This document shows, one piece after another, positions 32,932-41,096 of a stretch of 64,000 nucleotides of DNA. The DNA lies in contig NZ_SHKS01000009.1 in assembly GCF_004217285.1 (NCBI RefSeq), positions 1-64,000 of the forward strand, written 5' to 3'. A program made the position numbers and the translations under genes. Each line of letters begins with the position of its first letter. The first letter of the stretch is position 1. The notes under the pieces are model-generated. The model was not told the DNA's origin. It searched no databases and worked only from the letters and a program-made list of their open reading frames with translations. Origin of the DNA: Streptomyces sp. BK239 (GTDB lineage Bacteria; Actinomycetota; Actinomycetes; Streptomycetales; Streptomycetaceae).

Positions 32932-33478
32932 TCAACGGCGGACATCGAGCGCAACCCTCGCCGCCACGCAGAAGTCGGCCAAGGCCTCCCCCACCTCCAA
33001 CGCTTGCTGCTCGATGAGCGCATAGAGCTCACCGTCATCTGATGGGCGAGGCGATCTCAGCGCCTCCTTCGTGGCTCGCTCAAGTTCCTCGAGGTTCCTC
33101 TGAGCACGCGCAAACAGGTCGACTACCGCGTCAGGGCCCAGTAGGTACAACTCCGCGAGGCCGGCAAAACCACGCCGTGTCAGAGCCCCCGTTTGAGCAC
33201 CGAGCTCATCCAGGCTCTGCGGCGCCGCATCCCATCCAGCACGACCGCAGTCCGTAATCAACGCCAAATATTCGGTCAAAAAGTTCGACACATCTCGCAT
33301 ACGCCTCGCGCCGAAACTGTTCCCGCCGCACCTTCCGCTGATCGGCGAGCTGCAGTGCGGTCTGACTCCGTCCTGCCAGCCAGGTAAGTACACCTGTCAC
33401 CAGGCTGGCGCCCAGCGCTGATCCACCTGCAACCAGAGCGACTGAAAGGTCGGACACAATCCCCCTCAGGAACACCAT
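32932..33478 (-). pseudogene. Frameshifted membrane-anchored coiled-coil protein
   Basis: Two frames make one protein. The first (from ATG 33478) has an N-terminal membrane segment (ALVAGGSALGASLVTGVLTWLAG) and a coiled-coil start (LQLADQRKVRREQFRREAYA). The second (to stop 32932) continues with FLTEYLALITDCG, a LYLLGPDAVVDLF motif and a helical end. A +1 shift near 33270-33285, at a run of five T on the coding strand, would join them. The architecture matches the protein at 218-805. Either an indel inactivated it or the base call is wrong. Confidence 0.6.
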
Positions 33479-33610
33479 CGAGAGGCGTCCGGATCTAGAG
33501 CGTCTCCTTCAAAGGCGGCAAGACAGACTGCGGGAAGCTACCGTGCCCCGAGGGTGCCCGATCGAGCCGGAGCCCACGGGAAACACCGGGCAGTCACGGT
33601 AGCGGGACAC

Positions 33611-33653
33611 CAGAACGGCCCCTGACCAAACACTCGGGTCAGAGGCCGTTCTG
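33611..33653. terminator. Large hairpin between the element and the conservon
   Basis: CAGAACGGCC-C-CTGACC (33611-33627) pairs with GGTCAG-A-GGCCGTTCTG (33637-33653), with one mismatch and a 9-base loop. The gap 33479-33775 holds this hairpin and the right 18-bp repeat but no gene. Confidence 0.75.
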
Positions 33654-33691
33654 ATTCGTCTGGCCGGTCCCCGACTTCACTCCGTCGGCCG

Positions 33692-33709
33692 GGGCCGTCT
33701 GTGGGCCGT
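33692..33709. repeat. 18-bp direct repeat, right copy
   Basis: Identical to 31293-31310. It lies 67 bases outside the monooxygenase stop codon. Confidence 0.7.
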
Positions 33710-33775
33710 GCGAGGGTGGCCGACGTCGACCAACAACGACAGATGACGACGGCCGAACCCCAGGTCAGAGAACCG

Positions 33776-35029
33776 TCATGCTCCAGCGACCGAGGCCAGA
33801 TAGGCACCCGTCTTCTGCGGGTCGTAGAAGTAGTTCTCGAAGTCCGCGGGGTCGTTGAAGCCGTTGGCGAAGCGGTCGGCGACCGGCTGTAGTTGGCCGG
33901 CTGCGCCGATGAGGTTCAGGATGTGCTCGGGGGGCGGGGCCAGCATCGCGTTGGTCCACTTCGTGACGTGCTGGGCCGTGTCCCAGTAGCGGTCGAACGT
34001 CGCCCGCATCCACTCCTCGTCGAACGGCTTGTCACCCTGTTCGAGGATGGACGCGAGGTAGGCGGCCGCGCACTTGGAGGCCGAGTTGGAGCCCTGCCCG
34101 GTGATCGGGTCGTTGGCGACGACCACGTCGGCCACGCCGAGCACCAGGCCGCCGCCGGGGAGCCGGCCGACGGGGTTGCGCACGGTGGGCGCGTAGCGGC
34201 CGGCCAGGGTGCCGCCGGCGTCGGTCAGCTCGACACGGGTGGCCCGCGCGTACTCCCAGGGCGTGAACTTCTCCATCAGCTCCAGCGTCAGGGAGAGGTG
34301 CTCCGCCGGGTCCTTGACGCCCTTGAAGACGTCGAGCGGGCCGCCGGGCACACCCTCCCAGAAGAGGATGTCGGCACGGCCCGAGGTGGTCAGCGTCGGC
34401 ATGACGAACAGCTCGCCGACCCCGGGCACCAGGTTGCAGCGGACCGCGTCGTAGTCCGGGTGCTCGGGGCGGGGGCCGAGGCCGTGGACGTACGCCACCG
34501 CGAGGGCGCGCTGCGGCTCGCTGTACGGGGAGCGCTCGGCGTCGCGGCCGAACATCTGGACGAGTTCGCCCTTGCCGGCGGAGACCAGGACGAGGTCGTA
34601 GGCGCGGGAGAAGTAGTCGAGGTCGGAGACGGCCGCGCCGTGGATCACCAGCTGGCCGCCGCGCTGGGCGAAGACGTCCATCCAGCCGGCCATCTTCACC
34701 CGCTGGTCGACGGACTGCGCGTACCCGTCGAGCTTGCCCACCCAGTCGATCGCCCGCTGCGTGGGGCCGGGGTCGTGCGAGCCGGGGGCCGCCACCGAAA
34801 CCCCGAGCCCCTCGATCCTCGGAGCCTGAGACTCCCAGAAGTTCAGCTGGAGGTCGCGCTCGTGCTGAAGTGCGGTGTGGAACATGCACTGCGTCGACAT
34901 CACCCGCCCGGAGCGGATCTCGTCGGCGGTCCGGTTGGACATCAGGGTGACCTCGTACCCGTGCGACTGGAGGCCGAGGGCGAGTTGGAGACCGGACTGG
35001 CCGGCTCCGACGACGAGTATCTTCCGCAT
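33776..35029 (-). CDS. FAD-dependent monooxygenase, styrene/indole monooxygenase-like (conservon fifth gene)
   Basis: 417 residues. A Rossmann FAD motif opens the protein (ILVVGAGQSGLQLALGL), a second FAD contact lies in DPITGQGSNSASK near 310, and the overall order fits the StyA-type group A/E flavoprotein monooxygenases, which use a separate reductase and epoxidise alkenes or aromatic rings. It follows the GTPase gene by 52 bases on the same strand. Conservon operons often end with an oxygenase, commonly a P450, and here the flavoprotein takes that place. Its last 18 or so codons appear to have been supplied by the integrated element at 31.2-33.8 kb, yet the frame is intact. Confidence 0.85.
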   Translation of the reverse strand: MRKILVVGAGQSGLQLALGLQSHGYEVTLMSNRTADEIRSGRVMSTQCMFHTALQHERDLQLNFWESQAPRIEGLGVSVAAPGSHDPGPTQRAIDWVGKLDGYAQSVDQRVKMAGWMDVFAQRGGQLVIHGAAVSDLDYFSRAYDLVLVSAGKGELVQMFGRDAERSPYSEPQRALAVAYVHGLGPRPEHPDYDAVRCNLVPGVGELFVMPTLTTSGRADILFWEGVPGGPLDVFKGVKDPAEHLSLTLELMEKFTPWEYARATRVELTDAGGTLAGRYAPTVRNPVGRLPGGGLVLGVADVVVANDPITGQGSNSASKCAAAYLASILEQGDKPFDEEWMRATFDRYWDTAQHVTKWTNAMLAPPPEHILNLIGAAGQLQPVADRFANGFNDPADFENYFYDPQKTGAYLASVAGA

Positions 35030-35081
35030 GCGGGGGGTGTCTCCTAGGTGGCCTGGGCGGGGTGTGGGGGTGGGGGGTGGC

Positions 35082-35729
35082 CTACTCGGGGGTTTCGTCC
35101 AGCGCGTGGCCGACGAGGGACAGCAGGGTCTCGATCACCGAGATCCGGCGGCGCGCGTCCATGATCATGACGGGTATGTGCTGGGGGATGGTCAGCGCCT
35201 CCCGCACGTCCTCCGGGTCGAACAGCTCGCTGTCGTCGAAGTGGTTCACGGCGACGACGTACGGCAGTCCGCAGCTCTCGAAGTAGTCCAGCGCGGGGAA
35301 GGCGTCCCTGAGGCGGCGGGTGTCGGCGAGGACGACGGCGCCGATCGCGCCGCGCACCAGGTCGTCCCACATGAACCAGAAGCGCTGCTGGCCCGGGGTG
35401 CCGAAGAGATACAGGACGAGGTCGTCGTCGAGCGTGATGCGGCCGTAGTCCATCGCCACGGTGGTGGTGAGCTTGCCCGGGGTGCCGGTGAGGTCGTCGG
35501 TCTCCTCGCTGGCCTCCGTCATCAGCGCCTCGGTCTGGAGCGGGGTGATCTCCGAGACGGTGCCGACGAGGGTGGTCTTGCCGACGCCGAAGCCGCCCGC
35601 CACCACGATCTTGGTGGCGATGGGGGCCCGGGTCCGGTCCGTCTGCCAGGACTTCAGGTCCTCGTCGGGCTCGTCGACGAGGGGGGAGACACCGAACGGG
35701 GCGTCGGCGTCAGAGACGACGGAGTCCAC
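35082..35729 (-). CDS. Conservon small GTPase (CvnD)
   Basis: 215 residues. The GTG at 35729 is used because it gives a short leader before the fold; it overlaps the DUF742 gene by 20 bases. P-loop VAGGFGVGKTTLVG near residue 45, switch regions with DYGRI and FGTPGQQRF, and a base-recognition loop reading NHFD instead of NKxD. These MglA/Arf-like GTPases are thought to act at the membrane downstream of the conservon kinase with the roadblock and DUF742 proteins. All nucleotide-binding motifs are present. Confidence 0.9.
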   Translation of the reverse strand: MDSVVSDADAPFGVSPLVDEPDEDLKSWQTDRTRAPIATKIVVAGGFGVGKTTLVGTVSEITPLQTEALMTEASEETDDLTGTPGKLTTTVAMDYGRITLDDDLVLYLFGTPGQQRFWFMWDDLVRGAIGAVVLADTRRLRDAFPALDYFESCGLPYVVAVNHFDDSELFDPEDVREALTIPQHIPVMIMDARRRISVIETLLSLVGHALDETPE

Positions 35730-36177
35730 TGAGCACCCTTTCCAGCAGAGCTCGGTCGGGACGGCCCGTACCGTGGGCGGTACCGGTGCCGTACACACGG
35801 ATCTTTCCCTGGTCCGCGAGGTCGCTGAGCAGCACGCGGACCACGCCGAGCGGCATCTTCAGCAGCGCGGCGATCTCGGCCACCGTGCGCATGCGGCGGC
35901 ACAGCTCGACGATGGCCCGCAGCTCCGGCATGACCCGGGTGGTGAGCGAGCCGTTCGTCAGTTCCTTGCGCTCCTCGGGCGCTTCGAGCTCGGCCGTGGT
36001 CGCCACGAACGTCTCGACGAGGAGGACGTGACCGAAGCGGGTACGGCCGCCGGTCAGCGAGTAGGGGCGCACCCGCGCGGGCTTGCGGTCGCCGCCCCGG
36101 ACGGGGAGCGGGCCGGCCGCGCCGCGGGGGCCCGGCGCGTTGCGGGGGCTCGGCGCGTTGCGCCGGGGCGTGCTCAT
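35710..36177 (-). CDS. Conservon DUF742 protein (CvnC)
   Basis: 155 residues. A basic Pro/Arg-rich leader of about 30 residues precedes the DUF742 core with VRPYSLTGGRT, VETFVATT and a winged-helix-like end (TVAEIAALLKMPLGVVRVLLSDLADQGKI). The ATG overlaps the roadblock stop (ATGA), and its own end overlaps the GTPase start. The HTH-like part may mediate protein contacts rather than DNA binding. Confidence 0.92.
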   Translation of the reverse strand: MSTPRRNAPSPRNAPGPRGAAGPLPVRGGDRKPARVRPYSLTGGRTRFGHVLLVETFVATTAELEAPEERKELTNGSLTTRVMPELRAIVELCRRMRTVAEIAALLKMPLGVVRVLLSDLADQGKIRVYGTGTAHGTGRPDRALLERVLSGLRRL

Positions 36178-36677
36178 CGGGGGCTCCCCGCCGTCGCGGA
36201 CTCCAGTGACTGCCTGAGCTCGGTGCGCAGTTCGGGAGTCAGGACGTGGCCGGCGCGGCCCACGAACAGCGCCATGTGGTACGCGACGACGCTCATGTCG
36301 CAGTCGGCGGAGCCGTGGACTCCGAGCAGGGAGCCGTCGCTGATCGACATCACGAAGAGGCTGCCCTCGTCCATGGCGACCATGGTGTGCTTCACCCCGC
36401 CGAACGCCATCAGCCTGGCGGCGCCGACGGTGAGGCTGCCGATGCCGGAGACGATGGTGGCGAGGTCGGCGGAGGAGCCTCGCGGGCCGTTGCGCTGCGC
36501 TCCGCCGGAGTGGCGGGCAGCCTGGTTGAGACCAGGGTCGGAGGACAGCAGGAGCAGGCCGTCGGAGGAGACCACGGCGACGGACTGGATGCCGGGGACC
36601 TCCTCCACGAGGTTGGTCAGCAGCCAGTGCAGGTTGCGGGCCTCACTGCTCAGTCCGAAGGTACTGGGCGCGGTCAA
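36174..36677 (-). CDS. Conservon roadblock/LC7 protein (CvnB)
   Basis: 167 residues with the roadblock/LC7 fold (LHWLLTNLVEEVPGIQSVAVVS, SDGLLLLSSD, and DEGSLFVMSISDGSLLGVH). These act as scaffolds or activating partners for the GTPase. The ATG overlaps the kinase stop by four bases. A C-terminal helix (ELRTELRQSLESAT) follows the domain. Confidence 0.92.
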   Translation of the reverse strand: MTAPSTFGLSSEARNLHWLLTNLVEEVPGIQSVAVVSSDGLLLLSSDPGLNQAARHSGGAQRNGPRGSSADLATIVSGIGSLTVGAARLMAFGGVKHTMVAMDEGSLFVMSISDGSLLGVHGSADCDMSVVAYHMALFVGRAGHVLTPELRTELRQSLESATAGSPR

Positions 36678-39600
36678 CTGCTTGCCTCCTCGACGGTGCC
36701 CCCCGTGTCTTCTTCGGCGTGTGCGTGTGCTTCTTGAGGTGCGTCAGGTGCGGCGTTCGGCGCCGGCGTCTGCGCCGTCTGTTCGGCGAGCTCGGCTTCC
36801 ACGTCGCGGTAGCCGGCCTGCGCTCCGCTACGGAAGCCGCCGAGACGGCGACGGAGGGCCTCCGCGTCGACGCTGCCGCTGTGGCGGCGGGGGGTGGGGG
36901 TGGGTGCGGTGAGCTTGGGTGTGCGCTTGGGGAGGCCCTTGTCGGTGACGAGCTCCTCGGGGGCGTCGGCTGCCCGCCCGTGCTCGGCCTCGCCCTCGCC
37001 GTGACCGGCGGGTCCGCCCGTCGGGTGCGTCGGCGCGCCGCCCGCGTGCCCGTGCGTCGGGCGACCGGCGGGGGCGGCCGCGGGAGCGGTGCCGGGCCAG
37101 TCGTCGGCGGCCCTCCGGGCCTGCGGCGAGCGGGCCCCGCCGGGGGCGAAGGGGGCGCGGGCCGACGTGCCGCCGTGGGGTGCGGCGGCGTCGGTGTCCG
37201 GCCTGCGGTCGGGGGCGGTGCGGTCCGCGGCCGGCATCGCGTCGGCCGCCGGGACGTCTCCGCCCGGCCAGTCGTCCGCCGCGCGACGGGCGCGCCGGGA
37301 GGCGGCGGCGGTCGGCGTGACGCCGCGGTCGGCGGTGCCGCTCGGCGCGAAGGGGGCACGGTTCGGCGTGCCGCCTTCAGTCGGGGGGGCGGTGGCGTCC
37401 GGCGTGCCGCCGTCGGCAGCGGGGGCGGCCGTCGGCCAGTCGTCCGCCGCACGACGGGCGCGCGGGGAGCGAGCAGTGGGCGGCGTGCCGGCATCAGTCG
37501 GGGAGGCCTGCGCGCCGCCGTCGGCCGCGGGTGCCGTCGTCGGCCAGTCGTCCGCCGCACGACGGGCGCGCGGAGAGCGAGCCGTGGGCGGCGTGCCCGC
37601 ATCGGCCGGGGAGGCGGGGGCGGTCTCCGGCGTGGCGTCGTCGGCCGCGGGTGCCGTCGTCGGCCAGTCATCCGCCATCCGACGGGCACGCGGGGAGCGG
37701 GCGGTGGGCGGCGTGCCGCCGGGGGCGGTGGCCGGGGTGGCCGGTGTGCCGCCGTCCGGCGCTGGGGGGTTGGGGGCCGACGTGCCGCCGGGGGCTGCGT
37801 CCGGAGTGGTCGGTGTGCTGGTGTCCGGCATGCCGCCGGGGGCGGTCTGGTCGTCGGGCGCCATGGCGTCGGCCGCCGCGACATCGCTGCCCGGCCAGTC
37901 GTCGGCCGCGCGGCGGGCGCGCGGGGAGCGGGCGGTGGGCGGCGTACCACCGGAGGCGGTGTCCGAAGCGGTCGGTGTGCCGCCGGCCGGGGTGGAGGCG
38001 GTGGTGTCCGGCATGCCGCCGGGGACGGTCTGGTCGTCGGCCGCCGCGACATCGCTGCCCGGCCAGTCATCGGCCGTGCGACGGGCCGTCCTGGAGTCGG
38101 CGTTGTCCACGGCGTCGGGCGTGCTGCCGGCCGTCGTGGCGTCGCCCGTCCGCCAGTCGTCCGAGGCGCGGCGGGCCGTCCTGGCGTCGGCGTTGCCTGC
38201 GGGGTCGGCTGTGGGCGGCACGCTGTCGGCGTCCGACGGGGTCGCGGTCGCCGACGTGTCGCCTGCGTCCACCGCGCCTGCCGCGTAGGGCATGTCCGGG
38301 GAGCCGGTCGGGGCGTCGGCCGGCGTGTCAGCCGAGGGCTGCGTACCCGCCATGGCCGACGTGTCAGCCTCGCCGAGCGAACCCGGCGTGCCCGACGGGT
38401 CCGTCGTGGCGGCCGGCGCTTCCGCCTCAGTCGTCGGCGTTTCGGCGGAGTCCGTCGAGGCCGACGGGTCGGCCGACAGGGGGAGCAGGAGTTCCATCGT
38501 CGTCTCGGCCGGGGTTTCCGGGAGCGACGTGGACTTGGTCCGGGTGGGGAGGACGTTGCCGTTGGACTCCGCGTCCGCGCCGGGGAGGGTGACGGCGGGG
38601 GTGGCCGCCGTGGTCGGCGGGGCGGCGGGGACGGAGGCGGTCGGGGGCGAGGCCAGCAGCGAGGTGGGCAGGACCACGACCGCCGCCACACCGCCCTGCT
38701 TCTGCTCGCGCAGCTGCACCCGCACCCCGTGCCGGTGGGCCAGGCGGGCCACGACGTACAGGCCGAGCCCGAGCCCGTCCTCGCCCTCCTGGTCGTAGGG
38801 GGTGTCCGGGTCGAAGTCGGTGAGGCGGGAGTTGAGGCGGGTCAGCCGGTCGCCGGTCATGCCGATGCCCTCGTCCTGGACGGAGAGCATGACCTCGCCG
38901 TTCTCCAGGAGCCAGCCGGAGACCTCGACGGGCAGGTCCGGCGGGGAGAACGAGGTGGCGTTCTCCATGAGTTCGGCCAGAAGGTGGGAGAGGTCGTCGG
39001 CGGCGAAACCGGCCACGTGCGCGTGCGGGGGCAGCGCGGAGATGCGGACGCGTTCGTAGCGCTCGATCTCGCTGACCGCCGCGCGGACCACGTCCACCAG
39101 CGGGATGGGGCCCGCGTGCTGCTGCACGTGCTCCTCGCCCGCGAGGACGAGCAGGTTCTCGCTGTGGCGGCGCATGACCGTGGCGAAGTGGTCGAGCTTG
39201 AAGAGCGTGGCCAGCCGTTCGGGGTCGTGCTCGCGCTCCTCCAGGCCCTCGATGACCGCGAGTTGGCGTTCGACGAGCCCGAGGGTGCGCAGCGACAGGT
39301 TGACGAACGTGCCGCTGATGCTGGTCCGCAGTTGCCCCAACCGCTCGGCGGCGTCGGCGAGTTCGGCGCGCAGTTCCTCGCGGGCGTCGGCCATCTTCTG
39401 CCGCTGCCCGACGAGGTGCTTGCGGTCGGACTCCAGGGTGGCGATGCGCTCGTGGAGGGCGACGGCGTGCTCGTGCAGGGCGTTGACGGAACGGACGACC
39501 TGCGCGAACTCGTCGTTGCGGCCGGTGAAGCGGACCGACTCCTCCGCGGCCGGGTTCTCGGCGCCGGCCAGCCGGGCGGAGCCGAGGCGCAGCACGGCCA

Positions 39601-40738
39601 GCGGGCGGGTGAGACTGCGGGCCATGGCGGTGGCGATGCCGACGGCGATCAGTATCAGCGCGCCGAGGAGGGCGACGCGCAGCTCCAGCGCGGTGACGTC
39701 GTCGTCGCGCAGCTGGGCGAGGTCCTTGACGCGGCGGTCGTAGGCGGAGGACTCGGCTCCGCGCATGAGGGCGACGCGTGCGGTGAGCGCGGCGTCGACC
39801 TTCTTGGCGTCGAAGCCGAGTTCGTCGTCGCTCAGGGCGGGCTGGTCGGTGAGGGCGGCCAGGTACTTCTGGGCGGCGGTGACGTCCGTGCCGGTGACCG
39901 TGGAGTCGTAGGCGTCGACGGCTTCTTCGGGCGCGCGGTCGCGGAAGGAGGCCAGGGCCGCGTCGGAGCGCAGCCGGGCCTGCTGGGCGGCGGCGGTGAG
40001 CTCGTCGCGCTGCCGGGTGTCGGCGTCGGAGGAGACCCTCCTGGACTCCGACCGGCCGGTGACCGGGTCGGTGGCGTCCTCGGTGTCCGACGGCACGTTC
40101 AGCGCCGCGAGGAGCAGTCCGCGGGCGGCGGTGGCCTGCTGGACGGCGGTGTCGAGCTCGGCGAGGGCGTACGCGCCGGCGCCGGCGCGCGGCGGCATCT
40201 GCTGGGCGAGCTGCTCGGCGAGCCCGTGCAGCTCGGTGATGGCCGCCGAGTACGCCCGGTGCGCCTCCAGGGCCGTGCTCCGGCCGGTGAGGGCTGCCTG
40301 GCGGACGGCTGCGATGCCGCCGAGGTCCTCGCGGAGTTCGGCGGGGGCGTCGGTGTCGGCGGTCAGTTCCTGTACCTGGCGGTCGACGCGGGCGCTGCTC
40401 TCCCCGGAGGGCGCCTTGCCCTTGGTCCGGCCGGCCGCGATGTAGGTGGTGACCTCGTCGCGTTCGTCGGCCAGAGACTGGGCGAGGACGAGGGCGTCCT
40501 GCGTCCGCTCGGCCAGAGTGACCAAATTCTGGGAGTCGTTGAGCTGCCCTGAGGCGGCGATGACGGAGGGGGCGCCGGCTCCCGCGATGGCGGCGGCCAC
40601 GACGGCCACCGCGACGATCAGCCGGTTGCGTACGTGGGCGGGACGGCCCTTGCCGACAGGGGTGCGCTCCGCGCCCTGCTCGGAGGCCGTCTGCCTGCCT
40701 GTGCGCCGAGGCCGCGTCTTCTGCACCGGTGCTCGCAT
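36674..40738 (-). CDS. Conservon sensor kinase (CvnA) with nitrate/nitrite-sensing-type domain and long repeat tail
   Basis: 1354 residues, ATG 40738. Residues about 39-61 are a membrane helix. An extracellular helical domain of some 285 residues of the NIT type follows, then a second helix (VALLGALILIAVGIATAM, about 355-375) and HAMP. The HATPase region spans about 580-690 (LLAELMENATSFSP, then EGEDGLGLGLYVVARL). No orthodox phospho-acceptor His box is evident, as in other conservon kinases. The remaining 660 residues are disordered Ala/Pro/Thr/Asp sequence with eight copies of an RRAADDWP-type motif between about residues 850 and 1216. It heads an overlapping five-gene operon. The long frames on the opposite strand are codon-bias shadows. 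Confidence 0.9.
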   Translation of the reverse strand: MRAPVQKTRPRRTGRQTASEQGAERTPVGKGRPAHVRNRLIVAVAVVAAAIAGAGAPSVIAASGQLNDSQNLVTLAERTQDALVLAQSLADERDEVTTYIAAGRTKGKAPSGESSARVDRQVQELTADTDAPAELREDLGGIAAVRQAALTGRSTALEAHRAYSAAITELHGLAEQLAQQMPPRAGAGAYALAELDTAVQQATAARGLLLAALNVPSDTEDATDPVTGRSESRRVSSDADTRQRDELTAAAQQARLRSDAALASFRDRAPEEAVDAYDSTVTGTDVTAAQKYLAALTDQPALSDDELGFDAKKVDAALTARVALMRGAESSAYDRRVKDLAQLRDDDVTALELRVALLGALILIAVGIATAMARSLTRPLAVLRLGSARLAGAENPAAEESVRFTGRNDEFAQVVRSVNALHEHAVALHERIATLESDRKHLVGQRQKMADAREELRAELADAAERLGQLRTSISGTFVNLSLRTLGLVERQLAVIEGLEEREHDPERLATLFKLDHFATVMRRHSENLLVLAGEEHVQQHAGPIPLVDVVRAAVSEIERYERVRISALPPHAHVAGFAADDLSHLLAELMENATSFSPPDLPVEVSGWLLENGEVMLSVQDEGIGMTGDRLTRLNSRLTDFDPDTPYDQEGEDGLGLGLYVVARLAHRHGVRVQLREQKQGGVAAVVVLPTSLLASPPTASVPAAPPTTAATPAVTLPGADAESNGNVLPTRTKSTSLPETPAETTMELLLPLSADPSASTDSAETPTTEAEAPAATTDPSGTPGSLGEADTSAMAGTQPSADTPADAPTGSPDMPYAAGAVDAGDTSATATPSDADSVPPTADPAGNADARTARRASDDWRTGDATTAGSTPDAVDNADSRTARRTADDWPGSDVAAADDQTVPGGMPDTTASTPAGGTPTASDTASGGTPPTARSPRARRAADDWPGSDVAAADAMAPDDQTAPGGMPDTSTPTTPDAAPGGTSAPNPPAPDGGTPATPATAPGGTPPTARSPRARRMADDWPTTAPAADDATPETAPASPADAGTPPTARSPRARRAADDWPTTAPAADGGAQASPTDAGTPPTARSPRARRAADDWPTAAPAADGGTPDATAPPTEGGTPNRAPFAPSGTADRGVTPTAAASRRARRAADDWPGGDVPAADAMPAADRTAPDRRPDTDAAAPHGGTSARAPFAPGGARSPQARRAADDWPGTAPAAAPAGRPTHGHAGGAPTHPTGGPAGHGEGEAEHGRAADAPEELVTDKGLPKRTPKLTAPTPTPRRHSGSVDAEALRRRLGGFRSGAQAGYRDVEAELAEQTAQTPAPNAAPDAPQEAHAHAEEDTGGTVEEASS
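37089..38190 (-). repeat. Eight coding repeats of an ARSPRARRAADDWP-like motif
   Basis: The core reads RRASDDWR, RRTADDWP, RRAADDWP, RRMADDWP, then RRAADDWP four more times. Five copies are directly preceded by an ARSPRA-type lead (one ARSPQA). After the motif, GSDVAAAD- and TTAPAADG-type spacers alternate. The Asp-Asp-Trp core is invariant while spacer length varies, which suggests selection on the motif rather than plain expansion. Confidence 0.8.
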
Positions 40739-41096
40739 TCCTGACTCGTGATACCCATGGGCCAAAGGTGACGCTCCGTCAGTCGGCGCGCCCTTCCGGT
40801 TCGGTCCCCGACCCTCCCAGTGCGGGTGGACGGGGTTCGCGCATCGCCTGCCCCGCCACCCGAAGGAGTGAACATCGGAGAGGAGTTGGCGGGCAAGTTC
40901 CTCTGGCGTGTGCGACGGCCTTGCGCGCGGGGCCGGTTGGACGTGGACGGCGGGCTTTGACAGGATTCGCCGCCACGTCTTCCCGGAGCGCTTCATTCCC
41001 GCCCAAAACAGGCGTCTGACCTGCGTCGGCATGTCCGGACCGCGATGGATGCCGGCCTTTCGCGAAGGGTGTGCGGGGCTCGTGCAGACTGGCTTG
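40739..41096. other. Intergenic region between conservon and PP2C-like gene
   Basis: 358 bases between divergent starts (conservon on minus, PP2C-like on plus). It must hold both promoters. I see no convincing -35/-10 pair, repeat or RNA gene. Confidence 0.5.

Larger units (their letters stand above)
31202..33832. mobile_element. Remnant of an integrative element in the 3' end of the monooxygenase gene
   Basis: About 2.6 kb bounded by the two versions of the monooxygenase 3' end (left 31173-31226, right within 33776-33832). The bounds are approximate because the core cannot be fixed: over the shared 43 bases the two ends differ at 7 positions, with CCGTCTTCT-N-CGGGTCG in common. The element holds a truncated tyrosine integrase near one end, as expected, plus hairpins, short repeats, a 43-codon gene and a frameshifted membrane-protein gene. 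It is less GC-rich and gene-poor compared with its flanks. No replication or transfer genes remain. Confidence 0.7.

Noticed and set aside
36719..40552. Very long open frame (over 1200 codons) on the plus strand opposite the conservon kinase
   Set aside because: It is the codon-bias mirror of a GC-rich gene on the minus strand; its product is Arg/Gly/Val-rich with no domain.
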